From assembly GCF_009671205.1 (NCBI RefSeq), contig NZ_CP045309.1:1922001-1986000 (forward strand): a DNA stretch of 64,000 nucleotides, in the 5' to 3' direction. The notes beneath the pieces were generated by a model. It worked only from the letters and a program-made list of their open reading frames with translations, searched no databases and had not been told where the DNA came from. The stretch is from Micromonospora terminaliae (GTDB lineage: Bacteria; Actinomycetota; Actinomycetes; Mycobacteriales; Micromonosporaceae). The position numbers and the translations under genes were made by a program. Shown piece after piece: positions 35,916 through 45,589 of this stretch (the stretch's first letter is position 1; every line of letters starts with the position of its first letter).

Positions 35916-36698
35916 ATGAGCTGGCACCCGGCGTTCGAGGCGGCGGCCGAGGCCGCAGTGAACCGGCTGGGTCCGGGGCACCTGCACGTGCTGGCCGACC
36001 GGCTCGGCGACGGCTGGCCGGAGCAGGCGCTGCGGCACGCCGTCCCGGTACCCGGCTTCGCCGAGGCGGCCGGGGCGGTGCTCGCCGCGCAGCGGACGTC
36101 GGGGGTGCCGGGAGTGGAGGCGGCGGCCTACCTGCGCGGGCTGGCCGCCGGCCACGCCCAGCGGTCGGCGGCGGTGCGGATCGAATCGGTGTGGAGCGGG
36201 CCGAGCACCCACCCGGTGCCGGTCCGCGCCACCGCCCAGGTGCTGGTCGACCTGGTCGCGCAGGCCCGCAGCGAGCTGCTGTTGATGACGTACTCGGCGA
36301 CCCGGTACCCGCCTTTGCAAACGGCACTGACGGCGGCCGTCGACCGCGGCGTGGCGGTCACCGTCGTTGTCGAGACGCTGGAGGGCGCCGCCGGGGCGCT
36401 CCACGGCGCCGAACCGGCTGCCGCCTTCGCCGACCTGGCCGGTGTGCAGTTGTGGCACTGGCCGGCAGGGCAGCGGATCGAGGACCGGGCCAGGATGCAC
36501 GCCAAGATCGCCGTCGCCGACCGGCGGGTGCTGCTGGTCTCGAGCGCCAATCTGACCCAGTCCGGCGTGCACCGTAACATCGAGGCCGGCCTGCTGGTCC
36601 GCGGCGGGACGGCGCCGCAACGCGCGGCCGAACATATCGCCGAACTGCAGAGCCGCGGAGTGTTGACCCGGCTCGCCACGACGAGTCCGGGGAGGTGA
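35916..36698 (+). CDS. drmC: DrmC, phospholipase D-like protein of DISARM
   Basis: 260 residues from ATG 35916. The PLD/nuclease motif HAKIAVADRRVLLVSSANLTQSG is read here in two parts: HAKIAVAD (the H-x-K-x4-D core, near 196) and SSANLTQSG. Earlier residues ARSELLLMTYSAT and VTVVVETLEG form the usual flanking strands. Only one HKD motif is present, so an active enzyme would need a dimer, as in Nuc-type nucleases. DrmC is the third core DISARM gene, and its loss has been reported to matter less than loss of DrmA or DrmB. It lies 3 bases upstream of the second HTH methylase gene. Confidence 0.9.
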   Translation: MSWHPAFEAAAEAAVNRLGPGHLHVLADRLGDGWPEQALRHAVPVPGFAEAAGAVLAAQRTSGVPGVEAAAYLRGLAAGHAQRSAAVRIESVWSGPSTHPVPVRATAQVLVDLVAQARSELLLMTYSATRYPPLQTALTAAVDRGVAVTVVVETLEGAAGALHGAEPAAAFADLAGVQLWHWPAGQRIEDRARMHAKIAVADRRVLLVSSANLTQSGVHRNIEAGLLVRGGTAPQRAAEHIAELQSRGVLTRLATTSPGR

Positions 36699-36701
36699 CC
36701 G

Positions 36702-38675
36702 GTGCCCGATCGGGACGGCGCGACCGTTGCCAGCAGTGACATCGCCCGGTTGGCGGGTGTCGGTCGCGCGGCGGTCAGTAACTGGCGGCGCCGCTTCGCG
36801 GACTTCCCCGAACCCGTCGCGGGCAGCTCGGCGAGCCCCCTGTACGCGTTGCCGGACGTGGAGGACTGGCTCACCCGGCACGGCAAGCCGTACGACGTCA
36901 CGCCGGCGGACCGGCTGTGGCAGTCGCTGCGCGGCGCCGCCGCCGATCGCGAGTTGGGTGACCGGCTGGGGAACCTCGGCGCGTTCATGGTCGCCCTGAA
37001 GCGAGAGCCCGACCGGTGGAAGACCCTCGCGGACCAGCCCGACTCCGTCCTCATCGCGAACCTCGTCGACCTGATCCGTACCGCCGTCCCGGAGTTCGAC
37101 GCCCTGCTCACGGACGTGCCGGACCAGGACAGTGCCACCATCGTCCGGCTCGCGGCCGAGGCCGTCGAGCGGGACAGCGGTGCCACCGTCTTCGACTTCC
37201 TCTGCGAGCGGTACCTGGAGGTCCACTCCCGCCGACACACCGTCACACCCACATGGGTGGCGAACCTCATGATCGCATTGACCGGCGCGGCGGGCGGGCG
37301 GCTGCTCGACCCGGCGTGCGGCATCGGCACCCTTCTGCTGGCCGGGCGGGCCGCAGGCGCTACCGAACTGTCCGGGCAGGAAATCAGCATCTCCGCCACC
37401 CGAGTTGCCGTCGCCCGGCTGCTCCTGCAAGGCGACCGCTCCAGACTGGTCGTAGGTGACTCCCTAAAAGGCGACGCCTTCGCCGGCGAAGTGTTCGACG
37501 CCGTGGTCTGCAACCCGCCGTTCGCGGAGCGCTCCTGGGGCCACGACGAACTCACCAACGACCCCCGCTGGACGTACGGGATGCCGCCGCGAGGCGAGTC
37601 GGAGCTGGCCTGGCTGCAGCACTGCCTGGCCCACGTCAGGCCCGGCGGGCATGTGGCGATTCTGATGCCGGCGGCCGCGGCGAGCCGCCGCGCGGGCCGC
37701 CGAATCCGGGCAAATCTGCTCCGGGCCGGCGCGCTCCGCGCGGTCATCAGCCTGCCCGGATGGGGGACCACGTCGCCGGGCGGCCCGGATGTGTGGGTGC
37801 TACGCCGTCCCGACAGCACCGACCACACGCATGTGCTGCTGCTCGACGCCACCACCGACCGCGACATGGTCGAGGACAGCTGGCGGTCCTTCGTGGCCGA
37901 CCCGCAGACCGATCCGCAAGGCCCGAGCCGCTCGGTCCGCATCATCGACCTACTCGACGAGGATGTTGATCTCACCCCGGCTCGGCACATCGCGGCCAAC
38001 TCCGCCAGCTCCGGGGCACGGACATTCCGGCCCACCCGAACCCGGCTGTTCCAGGCAGCCCGAACACTGGCTGACACCCTGCCCGATCTGGTCACCCCGG
38101 ACACGTCCGACCCGTTGCCCACCACCACCATCGGCGAACTGGCAAAGGCCGGCGCGGTGTCCATCCGTCAGGCACCGATGGGAATGCTCACCGACCGGGG
38201 AGACCTGCCCGTCCTCACGGCCAAGGATGTCCGGCTCGGCCGTCCGCCCTCGGGTGCCGCCAGCGTCGGCCCGGGCTCGATCACCCTGCGGCGCGGCGAC
38301 GTGGTCGCTCTGCCGCCCGGGCGGCACTCGGCGGTCCGCGTGGTCACCGAGGACGGAATGCTGCTCGGACCACAGCTACTGCTCTTCCGGGTCGATCTCG
38401 AGCGGATCGACCCCCAGTTTCTCGCCGGGTTCCTCCGCATCGCGCAGACCGCACCCCGCAGCGGGTCCAGCTCCGGGCGTGCCGATCTGCACCGGACACC
38501 CCTGCTCCGGCTGCCCCTAGACGCGCAACGCGAGTATGGCGCGGCGTTCCAGCTGTTGTCCGACTTCCAACAGTCGGTGCGGGAGACGGCGGAACTCGCG
38601 GAGTCACTTGTGGCACTAGGAATCGCGGGTCTCGCTGACGGCGGCCTACGCCCGGGCGGAGTAGGGAGTGAATAG
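36702..38675 (+). CDS. HTH-fused N6-adenine DNA methyltransferase with intact NPPF
   Basis: 657 residues from GTG 36702. It is paralogous, end to end, to the protein at 19932-21884: an N-terminal HTH DIARLAGVGRAAVSNWRRR, motif I LLDPACGIGTLLLAG near 205, and motif IV CNPPFAERSW with Asn271. The C-terminal half starts at TIGELAKAGAVSI and looks like an HsdS-type recognition region. All residues needed for adenine methylation are visible, so this copy is likely active. It is not DrmMI, which has a different architecture. It could add a second specificity, or pair with the HPPF copy as a heterodimer. The kinase gene follows directly. Confidence 0.87.
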   Translation: MPDRDGATVASSDIARLAGVGRAAVSNWRRRFADFPEPVAGSSASPLYALPDVEDWLTRHGKPYDVTPADRLWQSLRGAAADRELGDRLGNLGAFMVALKREPDRWKTLADQPDSVLIANLVDLIRTAVPEFDALLTDVPDQDSATIVRLAAEAVERDSGATVFDFLCERYLEVHSRRHTVTPTWVANLMIALTGAAGGRLLDPACGIGTLLLAGRAAGATELSGQEISISATRVAVARLLLQGDRSRLVVGDSLKGDAFAGEVFDAVVCNPPFAERSWGHDELTNDPRWTYGMPPRGESELAWLQHCLAHVRPGGHVAILMPAAAASRRAGRRIRANLLRAGALRAVISLPGWGTTSPGGPDVWVLRRPDSTDHTHVLLLDATTDRDMVEDSWRSFVADPQTDPQGPSRSVRIIDLLDEDVDLTPARHIAANSASSGARTFRPTRTRLFQAARTLADTLPDLVTPDTSDPLPTTTIGELAKAGAVSIRQAPMGMLTDRGDLPVLTAKDVRLGRPPSGAASVGPGSITLRRGDVVALPPGRHSAVRVVTEDGMLLGPQLLLFRVDLERIDPQFLAGFLRIAQTAPRSGSSSGRADLHRTPLLRLPLDAQREYGAAFQLLSDFQQSVRETAELAESLVALGIAGLADGGLRPGGVGSE

Positions 38676-38676
38676 C

Positions 38677-40284
38677 ATGCCCAGCGCCATGGGGTCAGCG
38701 GGAGGGACTGTGTCGGGGCGGACGCTGAGCAGCGGGCGATACGAACTGGAGAAGTTTCCCCTCGCCCGGGGAGGCATGGGCGAGGTCTGGCTCGGGCGGG
38801 ACACGAAGCTCGACCGGGAGATCGCCGTCAAGTTCATCCGGTTCCCCGACGGCACCCGGGACGACGAGCACATCCGCCGCTTCGTCCGAGAGTCACGCAT
38901 TACCGCGCGGCTGGAACATCCCGGCGTGCCCGCTGTCTACGACGTCGGGGTCGACGACGATGGTCGCCCCTTCCTGGTGATGCAGCGCATCCGCGGGATC
39001 AGCATCGCCGACCTCGTCGCCGAGCAGGGCGCCTTGCCCATCGGCTGGGCGGCAGCGATCGCGGCCCAGGTCTGCGCCGTGCTTGCCGCCGCTCACCGCG
39101 CGTCGCTCGTGCACCGGGATCTCAAGCCCAGCAACCTCATGCTCGAACCGGACGGGCGGGTCAAGGTCCTCGACTTCGGGCTCGCCGTGGCGCCAACTCT
39201 CGCCGACTTCTCCAAGATCACCCATACGGGGCAGCCCCTGGGCACCCCCGCCTACATGGCTCCGGAACAGGTCGAGGCGAACCTGAGCAGCCCCGCGACC
39301 GACCTCTACGCGCTCGGTTGCACGCTGCACGAGATGCTCTCCGGCGGGCACCTCTTCACCGGCTCGACGTCCTACTCGGTGATGAGCAAGCAGGTGAAGG
39401 AACAGCCACCGGCCCTGCGGTCGCTCCGCGCCGAGGTGCCACCGGGCCTGGAACGGCTGGTGCTCGACCTGCTGGAGAAGAAGCCCCAGTCCCGACCCGC
39501 CAGCGCAGAGATCGTCTACGACCGGCTGCTCCCCTTCGTCACCGACCTCGGCCCGCTACCCGGCGCGCTGGGCTCGCCGTCGGCCGCGAGCCCGGTCCGG
39601 ATGTACGCCCGCGTCCTCAGCCGGGTCTTCGCCGAGATGACCGGCGCCCCATCCCGGCCGGTTCCCAAGCAGCCAGACGCGTCGGCACCTCCCGTAGAGA
39701 TTGACTCGCGTCCGGACCGGCTCAACCGGAGTGACCTGGGCCGGGCCCGCAGCGACGCCCACGAACTGGTCCGGCAGGCCCGTTACAGCCAGGCCGCGGA
39801 GGTGCTGGCCGAGGTGGCCGGGCCGGCCAGCCGTACGTTCGGCGGCACCGACCGGGACGTGGTGAGCCTCCGCTTCGAGCTGGCCAATGTGTTGTTCGAA
39901 GGCGGGGACTACCATCGCGCGGCGCCCGCGTACCGGGACCTCGCTGTTGACCTCGCCACCGCCGAGGATACGCAGACGGACCTGCTACTGCGCTGCCGTC
40001 TGCAGGAGGCGACCTGTCACGCGTTGACCGGCCAGACGAGCCAGGCGCTGCGGCAGCTCAACGACCTGCTCCAGGATGAGCGCCAGGCCTACGGCGACGA
40101 GGACCCGCGAACCCTCGAACTGCGCCGCCAGATCGGCCTGCTCCAGCTCGGCGCCGGGCAGCGCCAAGCGGCCGAGCAGACCCTGTCGATGCTGCTCGCC
40201 GACCTCAAGGGCTTGGGCAACGCCGCGAACCCGAGCACCAGCGAGATCGCCGACCTGCTCACCTCTCTGCGCCGGTCGCGATAA
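38677..40284 (+). CDS. Ser/Thr protein kinase with C-terminal TPR region
   Basis: 535 residues from ATG 38677 (GGGAG upstream); a GTG at 38668 overlapping the methylase stop is also possible. Pknb-type kinase motifs are complete: ARGGMGEVWLGRD glycine loop, EIAVKFI (Lys near 51), VHRDLKPSNLML (near 146), LDFGLAV, and GTPAYMAPEQ. No transmembrane helix is seen, unlike typical PknB, so it is cytosolic. Residues about 345-535 are helical repeats of TPR type (ARYSQAAEVLAEVAG, GGDYHRAAPAYRDLAVDL, GQRQAAEQTLSMLLAD). Linked to DISARM, it may sense infection or phosphorylate the methylases or helicases; the target is inference. The RecD-like gene starts 69 bases on. Confidence 0.9.
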   Translation: MPSAMGSAGGTVSGRTLSSGRYELEKFPLARGGMGEVWLGRDTKLDREIAVKFIRFPDGTRDDEHIRRFVRESRITARLEHPGVPAVYDVGVDDDGRPFLVMQRIRGISIADLVAEQGALPIGWAAAIAAQVCAVLAAAHRASLVHRDLKPSNLMLEPDGRVKVLDFGLAVAPTLADFSKITHTGQPLGTPAYMAPEQVEANLSSPATDLYALGCTLHEMLSGGHLFTGSTSYSVMSKQVKEQPPALRSLRAEVPPGLERLVLDLLEKKPQSRPASAEIVYDRLLPFVTDLGPLPGALGSPSAASPVRMYARVLSRVFAEMTGAPSRPVPKQPDASAPPVEIDSRPDRLNRSDLGRARSDAHELVRQARYSQAAEVLAEVAGPASRTFGGTDRDVVSLRFELANVLFEGGDYHRAAPAYRDLAVDLATAEDTQTDLLLRCRLQEATCHALTGQTSQALRQLNDLLQDERQAYGDEDPRTLELRRQIGLLQLGAGQRQAAEQTLSMLLADLKGLGNAANPSTSEIADLLTSLRRSR

Positions 40285-40353
40285 CCCGCACGTGCCCCAC
40301 CACCTGCCTACAAACCAGCCGCCGTCATCTGCGGCACCGAAACAGGAGGCGCC

Positions 40354-43300
40354 ATGGACGAGCCGGCTCGGGCGATCGAACACATCTCTATCCGGGTGCC
40401 ATGGCACGACGCCGGCTGGAACGGCACCGTCTGCGCCGACCCGCACGGCAACGGCACCTGCGTCCTGTTGAAGAACATCGGCCAGCGCCGGCACGACGAC
40501 CACGAGCAGCGCCTGGCCGGCAGCGACATCGCCGACCTGCCTCTCGCGGACGCGCCGCCGTGCGTCGCGGAACGGGCCACCTTCATGTCCTCGCGGGTGA
40601 CCCCGTTCCAACGCCAGCACCCCTTCACGCAGAAGTCGCCGGCGTTCGCCACCTTCCAGCTCACCCCGCAGCCGATACCGGCGTACTCCGCCCAGGCCGT
40701 GCCGTTCCGCTGGATGTCCCGGGACGGCGCGAAGAAGATCAACGAACAGCGCAAACTCGGGCTGCGCCCAGAGCTTGAGGAGCAGGTGGACGCGATCACC
40801 GGCTGGGACAACTCCACCTGGATGATGCACGGCGACAACCAGCGCACCATCCTCGAAGGCTTCTTCGGCACCGTGCGGCCCGAGTCGAGTCTCGTCTTCT
40901 TCTACGCCAAGCACAGCCCGCTGAGCGATGACCCACGCCGGCTCCTGGTCGGCGCTGCGCTGGTCACCGAGGTGACCCCGACCGGGGCGTACCGCAGCAG
41001 CGGCGGCGAGCAATTCCCTGCGCAGATGTGGGAAACCAACATCTCGCACTCGCTGCGCCCCGACCAGCAGCGGGGATTCCTCATGCCCTACCAGGCGCTG
41101 CTCGCCGCACGGGACGACAAGGGCATCGACATCACCGACGCCCTGGCCTTCGCGCCGGAAGGGGGCTGGGAGGCCTTCTCGTACGTGACCGAGCACGTCA
41201 GCCACGACCTGGCCATCGACGCGCTACTCGCCCTGATGGCAGCCGGCCGCACCGCGCAGCGGCTGCTCGGATCCGCGGCGGGACCGCTGGGCTTCGACTG
41301 GCTGGAGGGGCAGCTCAACCGGCTCTGGAAGCTGCGGGGGCCTCGCCCTGGGCTGGCCAGCGTCCTGGCGGCCTTCGGGGTTCCGCAGTCGGTGACCTTC
41401 GCGCACACGGTTGCCGCCGCAGGCGGTCCCGACGCGGACCCATGGCTGACTCTCGAGCAGGCGATGGCCGACCCCGAGCGGCTCGGGATCGCCGCGAAGA
41501 CCCACCTGACGTCCACCGTCCGCGCCACCTGGAAGGCGCTCAGGCCGGAGCGGCGGAAGCTGCTTGAGCTGTTGAGCCGCTTCTCGCTGACGCGAGAGCA
41601 GGCCGAACGGTTCTTCGTCGTCGAGGAACGCGACCCCGCACTGAGCGACGAGCAGATCATCGCCAACCCGTACCGCCTGTTCGAGGCCGACCGCTACGAA
41701 CCCGACGCCGTACCCTTCGCCATCATCGACCGGGGCTGCTTCCCGGACGCCGCGGTCGCGTCCGAGCACCCACTACCCACTCCCAGCGCCATGTCGGACG
41801 GCCTCGACGCCCGCCGGGTGCGCGCCCTCATCGTCGACGAACTGCAGCGAGCGAAGGTAGCGGGGCACACGCTCCAGCCCCAGGCCGATGTCGTCAGCAG
41901 CATCAGGACTCGGACTCTCAGCGTGCCCTGCCCGGTGACGGGCGACGTCCTCGACGCCCACCAGCTCTCCGCCGACACTTTGCCGCCGCAGGGTCCGCTC
42001 ACCGGCGTGACGCTGCCCAACGGCATGCCGGCATTGCAGCTCACCGAATTGGCCGAGGTCGGCGCCGTCATCCGCAAGGAGGTCGAGCGGCGGCTCAAGG
42101 CACCGTCGATCGCCGACCTGCCGGACTTCGTGCGGCGACTCGATGACCTGCTCGGCCCGATCCGCGTCGACCTGTCCGCAGAGGAGCGAGACGCCGAGAC
42201 GCGGGCACGGGCGGAGAAGGTGGCTGCTCTCAACACCCTGTACTCCTCACGGGTCAGCGTGCTGATCGGCTCCGCCGGAACGGGCAAGACCACCCTGCTT
42301 CAGGTGCTGCGGCACACGGAAACTGTCGCAGCGGGCGGCGTCCTCTTGATCGCCCCGACCGGGAAAGCCCGGGTGCAACTGGCGCATCGCGTGGAGGCGG
42401 AGGCCGTCACCCTCGCGCAGTTCCTCATCGCAACCAAGCGGTACAACCCGTGGACCGAGCGCTACCTGGTGACTGGGGACGTCCAGACCCGCGCCAAGAA
42501 CTACAAGACGATCGTGGTCGACGAGGCCTCCATGCTCACCGAGGAGCAACTGGCCGCGCTGTTCGACGCGGTCACCGGTGTGCAACGCCTCGTGCTGGTC
42601 GGCGATCCCCGCCAACTCCCGCCGATCGGCGCGGGTCGCCCGTTCGTCGACATCGTGCGACACCTCGCACCCGACGACATCGCCACCCGCAGCCCCCGCT
42701 GTGCCCCCGCCTATGCCGAACTCACGATTCCCCGGCGGCAGGTCGGGCAGGAGCGCGACGACCTGGTGCTCGCGAGCTGGTTCGCCGACGGCGAGCTGTC
42801 ACCAGAGGCCGACCTCGTCTGGGAACGGCTGCGAGCCGGCGAACAGTTGCCGACCCTGCGGGCGGTGCGCTACGACCGGGCCCAGCTTCTCGCCACCCTG
42901 CTCACGGTGTTGCGGGAGGAGATCCCGGAGCTGCGGGAGGCCTCCGACGACGAGCTGGCGGCCGCCTTCGGCCGCAGCTACGGCGGCGTCATCTCCGCCA
43001 AGGGCAATCTCTATTTCCCCGGCGGTGCGGCGAAGAAGGCCGACGCCTGGCAGATCCTCTCTCCGGTCCGCAGCCGGGGGTGGGGCACCACCGAGATCAA
43101 CCGGGCGCTCAAGGACGCGTTCGGGACGCGGGCACTGGATCAGGCAACCGGACCCAGGCGCTGGAACGCCAAGCCGATCGGCCCCGAGCGGATCGTGGTC
43201 GGCGACAAGGTGATCAACATCCGCAACCACCAGTTCAAGCAGTCCCGGATCTACCCGAAGGACGCTGAGCGCTTCGTCGCCAACGGGGAGCTCGGCGTGG

Positions 43301-44079
43301 TGGTCGGCCAGACGCGCTCCAAGTGGGTCACCTGGCCGCCGAACAAGACCGAGATCGAGTTCAGCGGGCGCAACGGCGTCAAGTACGACTACTACGACTG
43401 GTCCGACGACGGTGACGCCCCCATGCTGGAACTCGCCTGGGCGATCACCATTCACAAGGCCCAGGGAAGCGAGTTCGAGACGACTCTCGTCGTGCTTCCC
43501 GAGGCCAGTGCCGGCGTGAGCCGCGAGCTGCTCTACACCGCCCTGACCCGTCAGCGAGGAAAGGTGATCCTGCTGCACGAGGCCGACCTCGACGAGGTCG
43601 CCAAGCTGGGCTCCGCCGTCTACTCCGACACCGCCAGCCGGCTGACCAACCTCTTCGTGGCCTCCGAGCCGATCCAGGTGGGCGACGCGGTGATCGACCG
43701 CGGCCTTGTGCACCGAACCGCCCGCGGCGAGCTCGTCCGGAGCAAGAGTGAGGTGCTCATTGCCAATCTCCTGGACGAGCTGGGGTTGTCCTACGACTAC
43801 GAGTCGCCCTTCCCCGGTGAAGACGGCCGGACGGTCCGACCGGATTTCACGATCCTCACCGACCTGGGCGAAACCGTCATCTGGGAGCACCTCGGGATGC
43901 TCTCCGACCCTCGCTACGCCTCGAAGTGGGCGCTGAAGAAGGACTGGTACGCCGCCAACGGAATCCGCCCCGATGAGGATGGCGGCGGCAGCCGAGGCAA
44001 GCTCGTGACCACCGATGACATCCGTGGGGTTGACTACCCCGCCTGGCGCAGCCTGGCGCACAAGGTCTTCGGCCTCTGA
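40354..44079 (+). CDS. RecD/Pif1-like helicase fused to a PD-(D/E)XK-like nuclease domain
   Basis: 1241 residues from ATG 40354 (GGAGG 4 bases upstream). Residues 1-600 are family-specific. The superfamily 1 helicase follows: LIGSAGTGKTTL near 640, VVDEASMLTEEQL near 722, LVGDPRQLPPIG, AITIHKAQGSEFE near 1030, and YTALTRQRG. The last 110 residues look like a restriction-type nuclease: KSEVLIANLLDELGL, then RPDFTI (near 1161) and VIWEHLGM. The E-x-K half reads E-H, a variant common in such helicase-attached nucleases. It would unwind and cut DNA 5'-3'. It is cotranscribed with the kinase and vWA genes. Confidence 0.88.
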   Translation: MDEPARAIEHISIRVPWHDAGWNGTVCADPHGNGTCVLLKNIGQRRHDDHEQRLAGSDIADLPLADAPPCVAERATFMSSRVTPFQRQHPFTQKSPAFATFQLTPQPIPAYSAQAVPFRWMSRDGAKKINEQRKLGLRPELEEQVDAITGWDNSTWMMHGDNQRTILEGFFGTVRPESSLVFFYAKHSPLSDDPRRLLVGAALVTEVTPTGAYRSSGGEQFPAQMWETNISHSLRPDQQRGFLMPYQALLAARDDKGIDITDALAFAPEGGWEAFSYVTEHVSHDLAIDALLALMAAGRTAQRLLGSAAGPLGFDWLEGQLNRLWKLRGPRPGLASVLAAFGVPQSVTFAHTVAAAGGPDADPWLTLEQAMADPERLGIAAKTHLTSTVRATWKALRPERRKLLELLSRFSLTREQAERFFVVEERDPALSDEQIIANPYRLFEADRYEPDAVPFAIIDRGCFPDAAVASEHPLPTPSAMSDGLDARRVRALIVDELQRAKVAGHTLQPQADVVSSIRTRTLSVPCPVTGDVLDAHQLSADTLPPQGPLTGVTLPNGMPALQLTELAEVGAVIRKEVERRLKAPSIADLPDFVRRLDDLLGPIRVDLSAEERDAETRARAEKVAALNTLYSSRVSVLIGSAGTGKTTLLQVLRHTETVAAGGVLLIAPTGKARVQLAHRVEAEAVTLAQFLIATKRYNPWTERYLVTGDVQTRAKNYKTIVVDEASMLTEEQLAALFDAVTGVQRLVLVGDPRQLPPIGAGRPFVDIVRHLAPDDIATRSPRCAPAYAELTIPRRQVGQERDDLVLASWFADGELSPEADLVWERLRAGEQLPTLRAVRYDRAQLLATLLTVLREEIPELREASDDELAAAFGRSYGGVISAKGNLYFPGGAAKKADAWQILSPVRSRGWGTTEINRALKDAFGTRALDQATGPRRWNAKPIGPERIVVGDKVINIRNHQFKQSRIYPKDAERFVANGELGVVVGQTRSKWVTWPPNKTEIEFSGRNGVKYDYYDWSDDGDAPMLELAWAITIHKAQGSEFETTLVVLPEASAGVSRELLYTALTRQRGKVILLHEADLDEVAKLGSAVYSDTASRLTNLFVASEPIQVGDAVIDRGLVHRTARGELVRSKSEVLIANLLDELGLSYDYESPFPGEDGRTVRPDFTILTDLGETVIWEHLGMLSDPRYASKWALKKDWYAANGIRPDEDGGGSRGKLVTTDDIRGVDYPAWRSLAHKVFGL

Positions 44080-44116
44080 TCTCTTCCGCCTCCTAATCCC
44101 CTCAAGGAGACCCCCC

Positions 44117-45400
44117 ATGCACGTCTCGGCCCATCTCGATCTTGACCTGCTGGCACTCGAGACCGACAACCAACTGGCTGTCCTCATCGAGTTGACCGCT
44201 CCATCTGCTCCGGCTTCCGCTACTGCTCGACCCGCATCCACCCTCCAGGCGGTGCTCGACCGCAGCGGATCGATGACCGGCGACCGCATCGACGGCGCGA
44301 AGGCCGCACTCATCGGTCTGATCGACAAGCTCGACCCCAGCGACAACTTCGGCCTGGTCGCGTTCGACGACCGGGTCGAGGTGACGGTCGCGGCCGGACC
44401 GCTCACCGACAAGGAGGCGGTGAAACGCGCCATCGCACAGCTCAGCGCACGGGGCAGCACCGACCTGTCCGCCGGTTATCTGCGCGGGCTGCAGGAAGCA
44501 GGCCGGGTCGCCGGGGCGACCGGAGCGAACGTGCTGCTCATCTCGGACGGGCATGCCAACGCAGGCGTCACCGACCCCGACAGGCTGGGCGGCATCGCCG
44601 CCAAGGCCCACGCCGACAACATCACCACGTCGACGCTCGGCTACGGGCTCGGCTACGACGAGCGGCTCATGTCGGCGATCGCCCGCGGCGGCTCCGGCAA
44701 CGAACTCTTCGCCGAGGAGCCGGACACCGCCGGCGCGCTCATCGCCGGCGAGGTCGACGGCCTGCTCTCCCAGGCCGCCCAGGCCGCTTCGTTGCTGATC
44801 AAGGCCGCCCCGCAGGTACGCGCGGTCCAAGTCGTCAACGACATGCCGGTGACGACGACGGACGACGGACTCCTCGTCGAACTCGGCAGCTTCTACGCCG
44901 ACGAGACCCGCAAACTGCTGCTGACCTTCGACGTGCCCGCCATCGCCGCACTCGGCCTGGCTCAGGTCGCGACCTGTCACTTCACGTGGGTCGAGCTGCC
45001 CAGCCTCGCCCAGCACACGCTCACCGTGCCGCTGCACGTCAACGTCGTCCCCGGCGACCAGGCCGCAGGGCGGATCCCCGATCCGACCGTGCGTACGGAG
45101 CTGGTCTATCTCCAGGTGCAGCAGGCGAAACGTCGCGCGTCCGGCCACCTCAGCGCCGGTGCAGCCGGCGCAGCCCTCAGCGAGATCCGTCGGGCGCAGG
45201 CTGCCCTGTCCGAGGCCTTGCCCGCCGCCCCGCCTCACCTGCACGACGACCTGGCCGAAGAGGCCGCCGCCCTCGCTTACCTCGCCGATCAGACAGAGAA
45301 CGGCATGATCGCGAGGGCGGCTAAGTATTCATCCATGGATGCTGCCTACAAGTCGGGCAAGCGCGGCCGAAGCCGGCCGCCGTCGAGTGAGGCGAACTGA
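44117..45400 (+). CDS. von Willebrand factor A (vWA) domain protein
   Basis: 427 residues from ATG 44117 (AAGGAGA upstream). The vWA domain starts near residue 50 with an intact MIDAS VLDRSGSMTGDRIDGAK (DxSxS). DKEAVKRAIAQLSARGSTDLSAGY (its conserved Thr/Asp) and VLLISDGHANAGVTD follow. The C-terminal third is helical (QQAKRRASGHLSAGAAG, IRRAQAALSEAL). MIDAS vWA proteins bind partner proteins through a metal ion. No signal peptide is seen, so it is cytosolic. Next to a kinase and a helicase, it fits a signalling module of kinase/vWA type; the partner is not known. Confidence 0.9.
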   Translation: MHVSAHLDLDLLALETDNQLAVLIELTAPSAPASATARPASTLQAVLDRSGSMTGDRIDGAKAALIGLIDKLDPSDNFGLVAFDDRVEVTVAAGPLTDKEAVKRAIAQLSARGSTDLSAGYLRGLQEAGRVAGATGANVLLISDGHANAGVTDPDRLGGIAAKAHADNITTSTLGYGLGYDERLMSAIARGGSGNELFAEEPDTAGALIAGEVDGLLSQAAQAASLLIKAAPQVRAVQVVNDMPVTTTDDGLLVELGSFYADETRKLLLTFDVPAIAALGLAQVATCHFTWVELPSLAQHTLTVPLHVNVVPGDQAAGRIPDPTVRTELVYLQVQQAKRRASGHLSAGAAGAALSEIRRAQAALSEALPAAPPHLHDDLAEEAAALAYLADQTENGMIARAAKYSSMDAAYKSGKRGRSRPPSSEAN

Positions 45401-45402
45401 CC

Positions 45403-45534
45403 ATGGCCTCTGAAGGGCGATGGACCGACAGCGATGTGTGCGTCGTGGTGGAACTGGAGGGTGATGCGCTGCAGGCAGTCGCGCGGATGCTGGGCGAGAG
45501 CGACATGCTCCAGCAGTCGCGGGGAGGACCTTGA
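45403..45534 (+). CDS. Small ORF between vWA and UvrD-like genes
   Basis: A 43-residue acidic product, MASEGRWTDSDVCVVVELEG followed by DALQAVARMLGESDMLQ, starting 2 bases after the vWA stop. GGCGAACTGACC precedes the ATG, so translation would be by coupling with the vWA gene. The frame keeps a GC3-rich codon pattern through its whole length, which supports a real gene. No family recognised. Confidence 0.5.
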   Translation: MASEGRWTDSDVCVVVELEGDALQAVARMLGESDMLQQSRGGP

Positions 45535-45589
45535 TCCTGCTGCTGCCCGGTAGTCTCGCGTCCCGCGCCATCCCTACAGGGGGAATACC

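Noticed and set aside
22892..36698. Class 2 DISARM
   Set aside because: No 5-methylcytosine methylase and no drmE are present. The SNF2 helicase and adenine methylase fit class 1.
19932..38675. Type I restriction-modification system (HsdM/HsdS-like proteins)
   Set aside because: No HsdR motor subunit with its nuclease domain is present, and recognition regions are fused to the methylases. DISARM genes explain the helicases better.
19932..40284. BREX or Pgl system, suggested by methylases with a kinase
   Set aside because: No PglZ phosphatase, BrxC-type ATPase or Lon-like protease is seen, and the kinase has TPR repeats and not the PglW layout.
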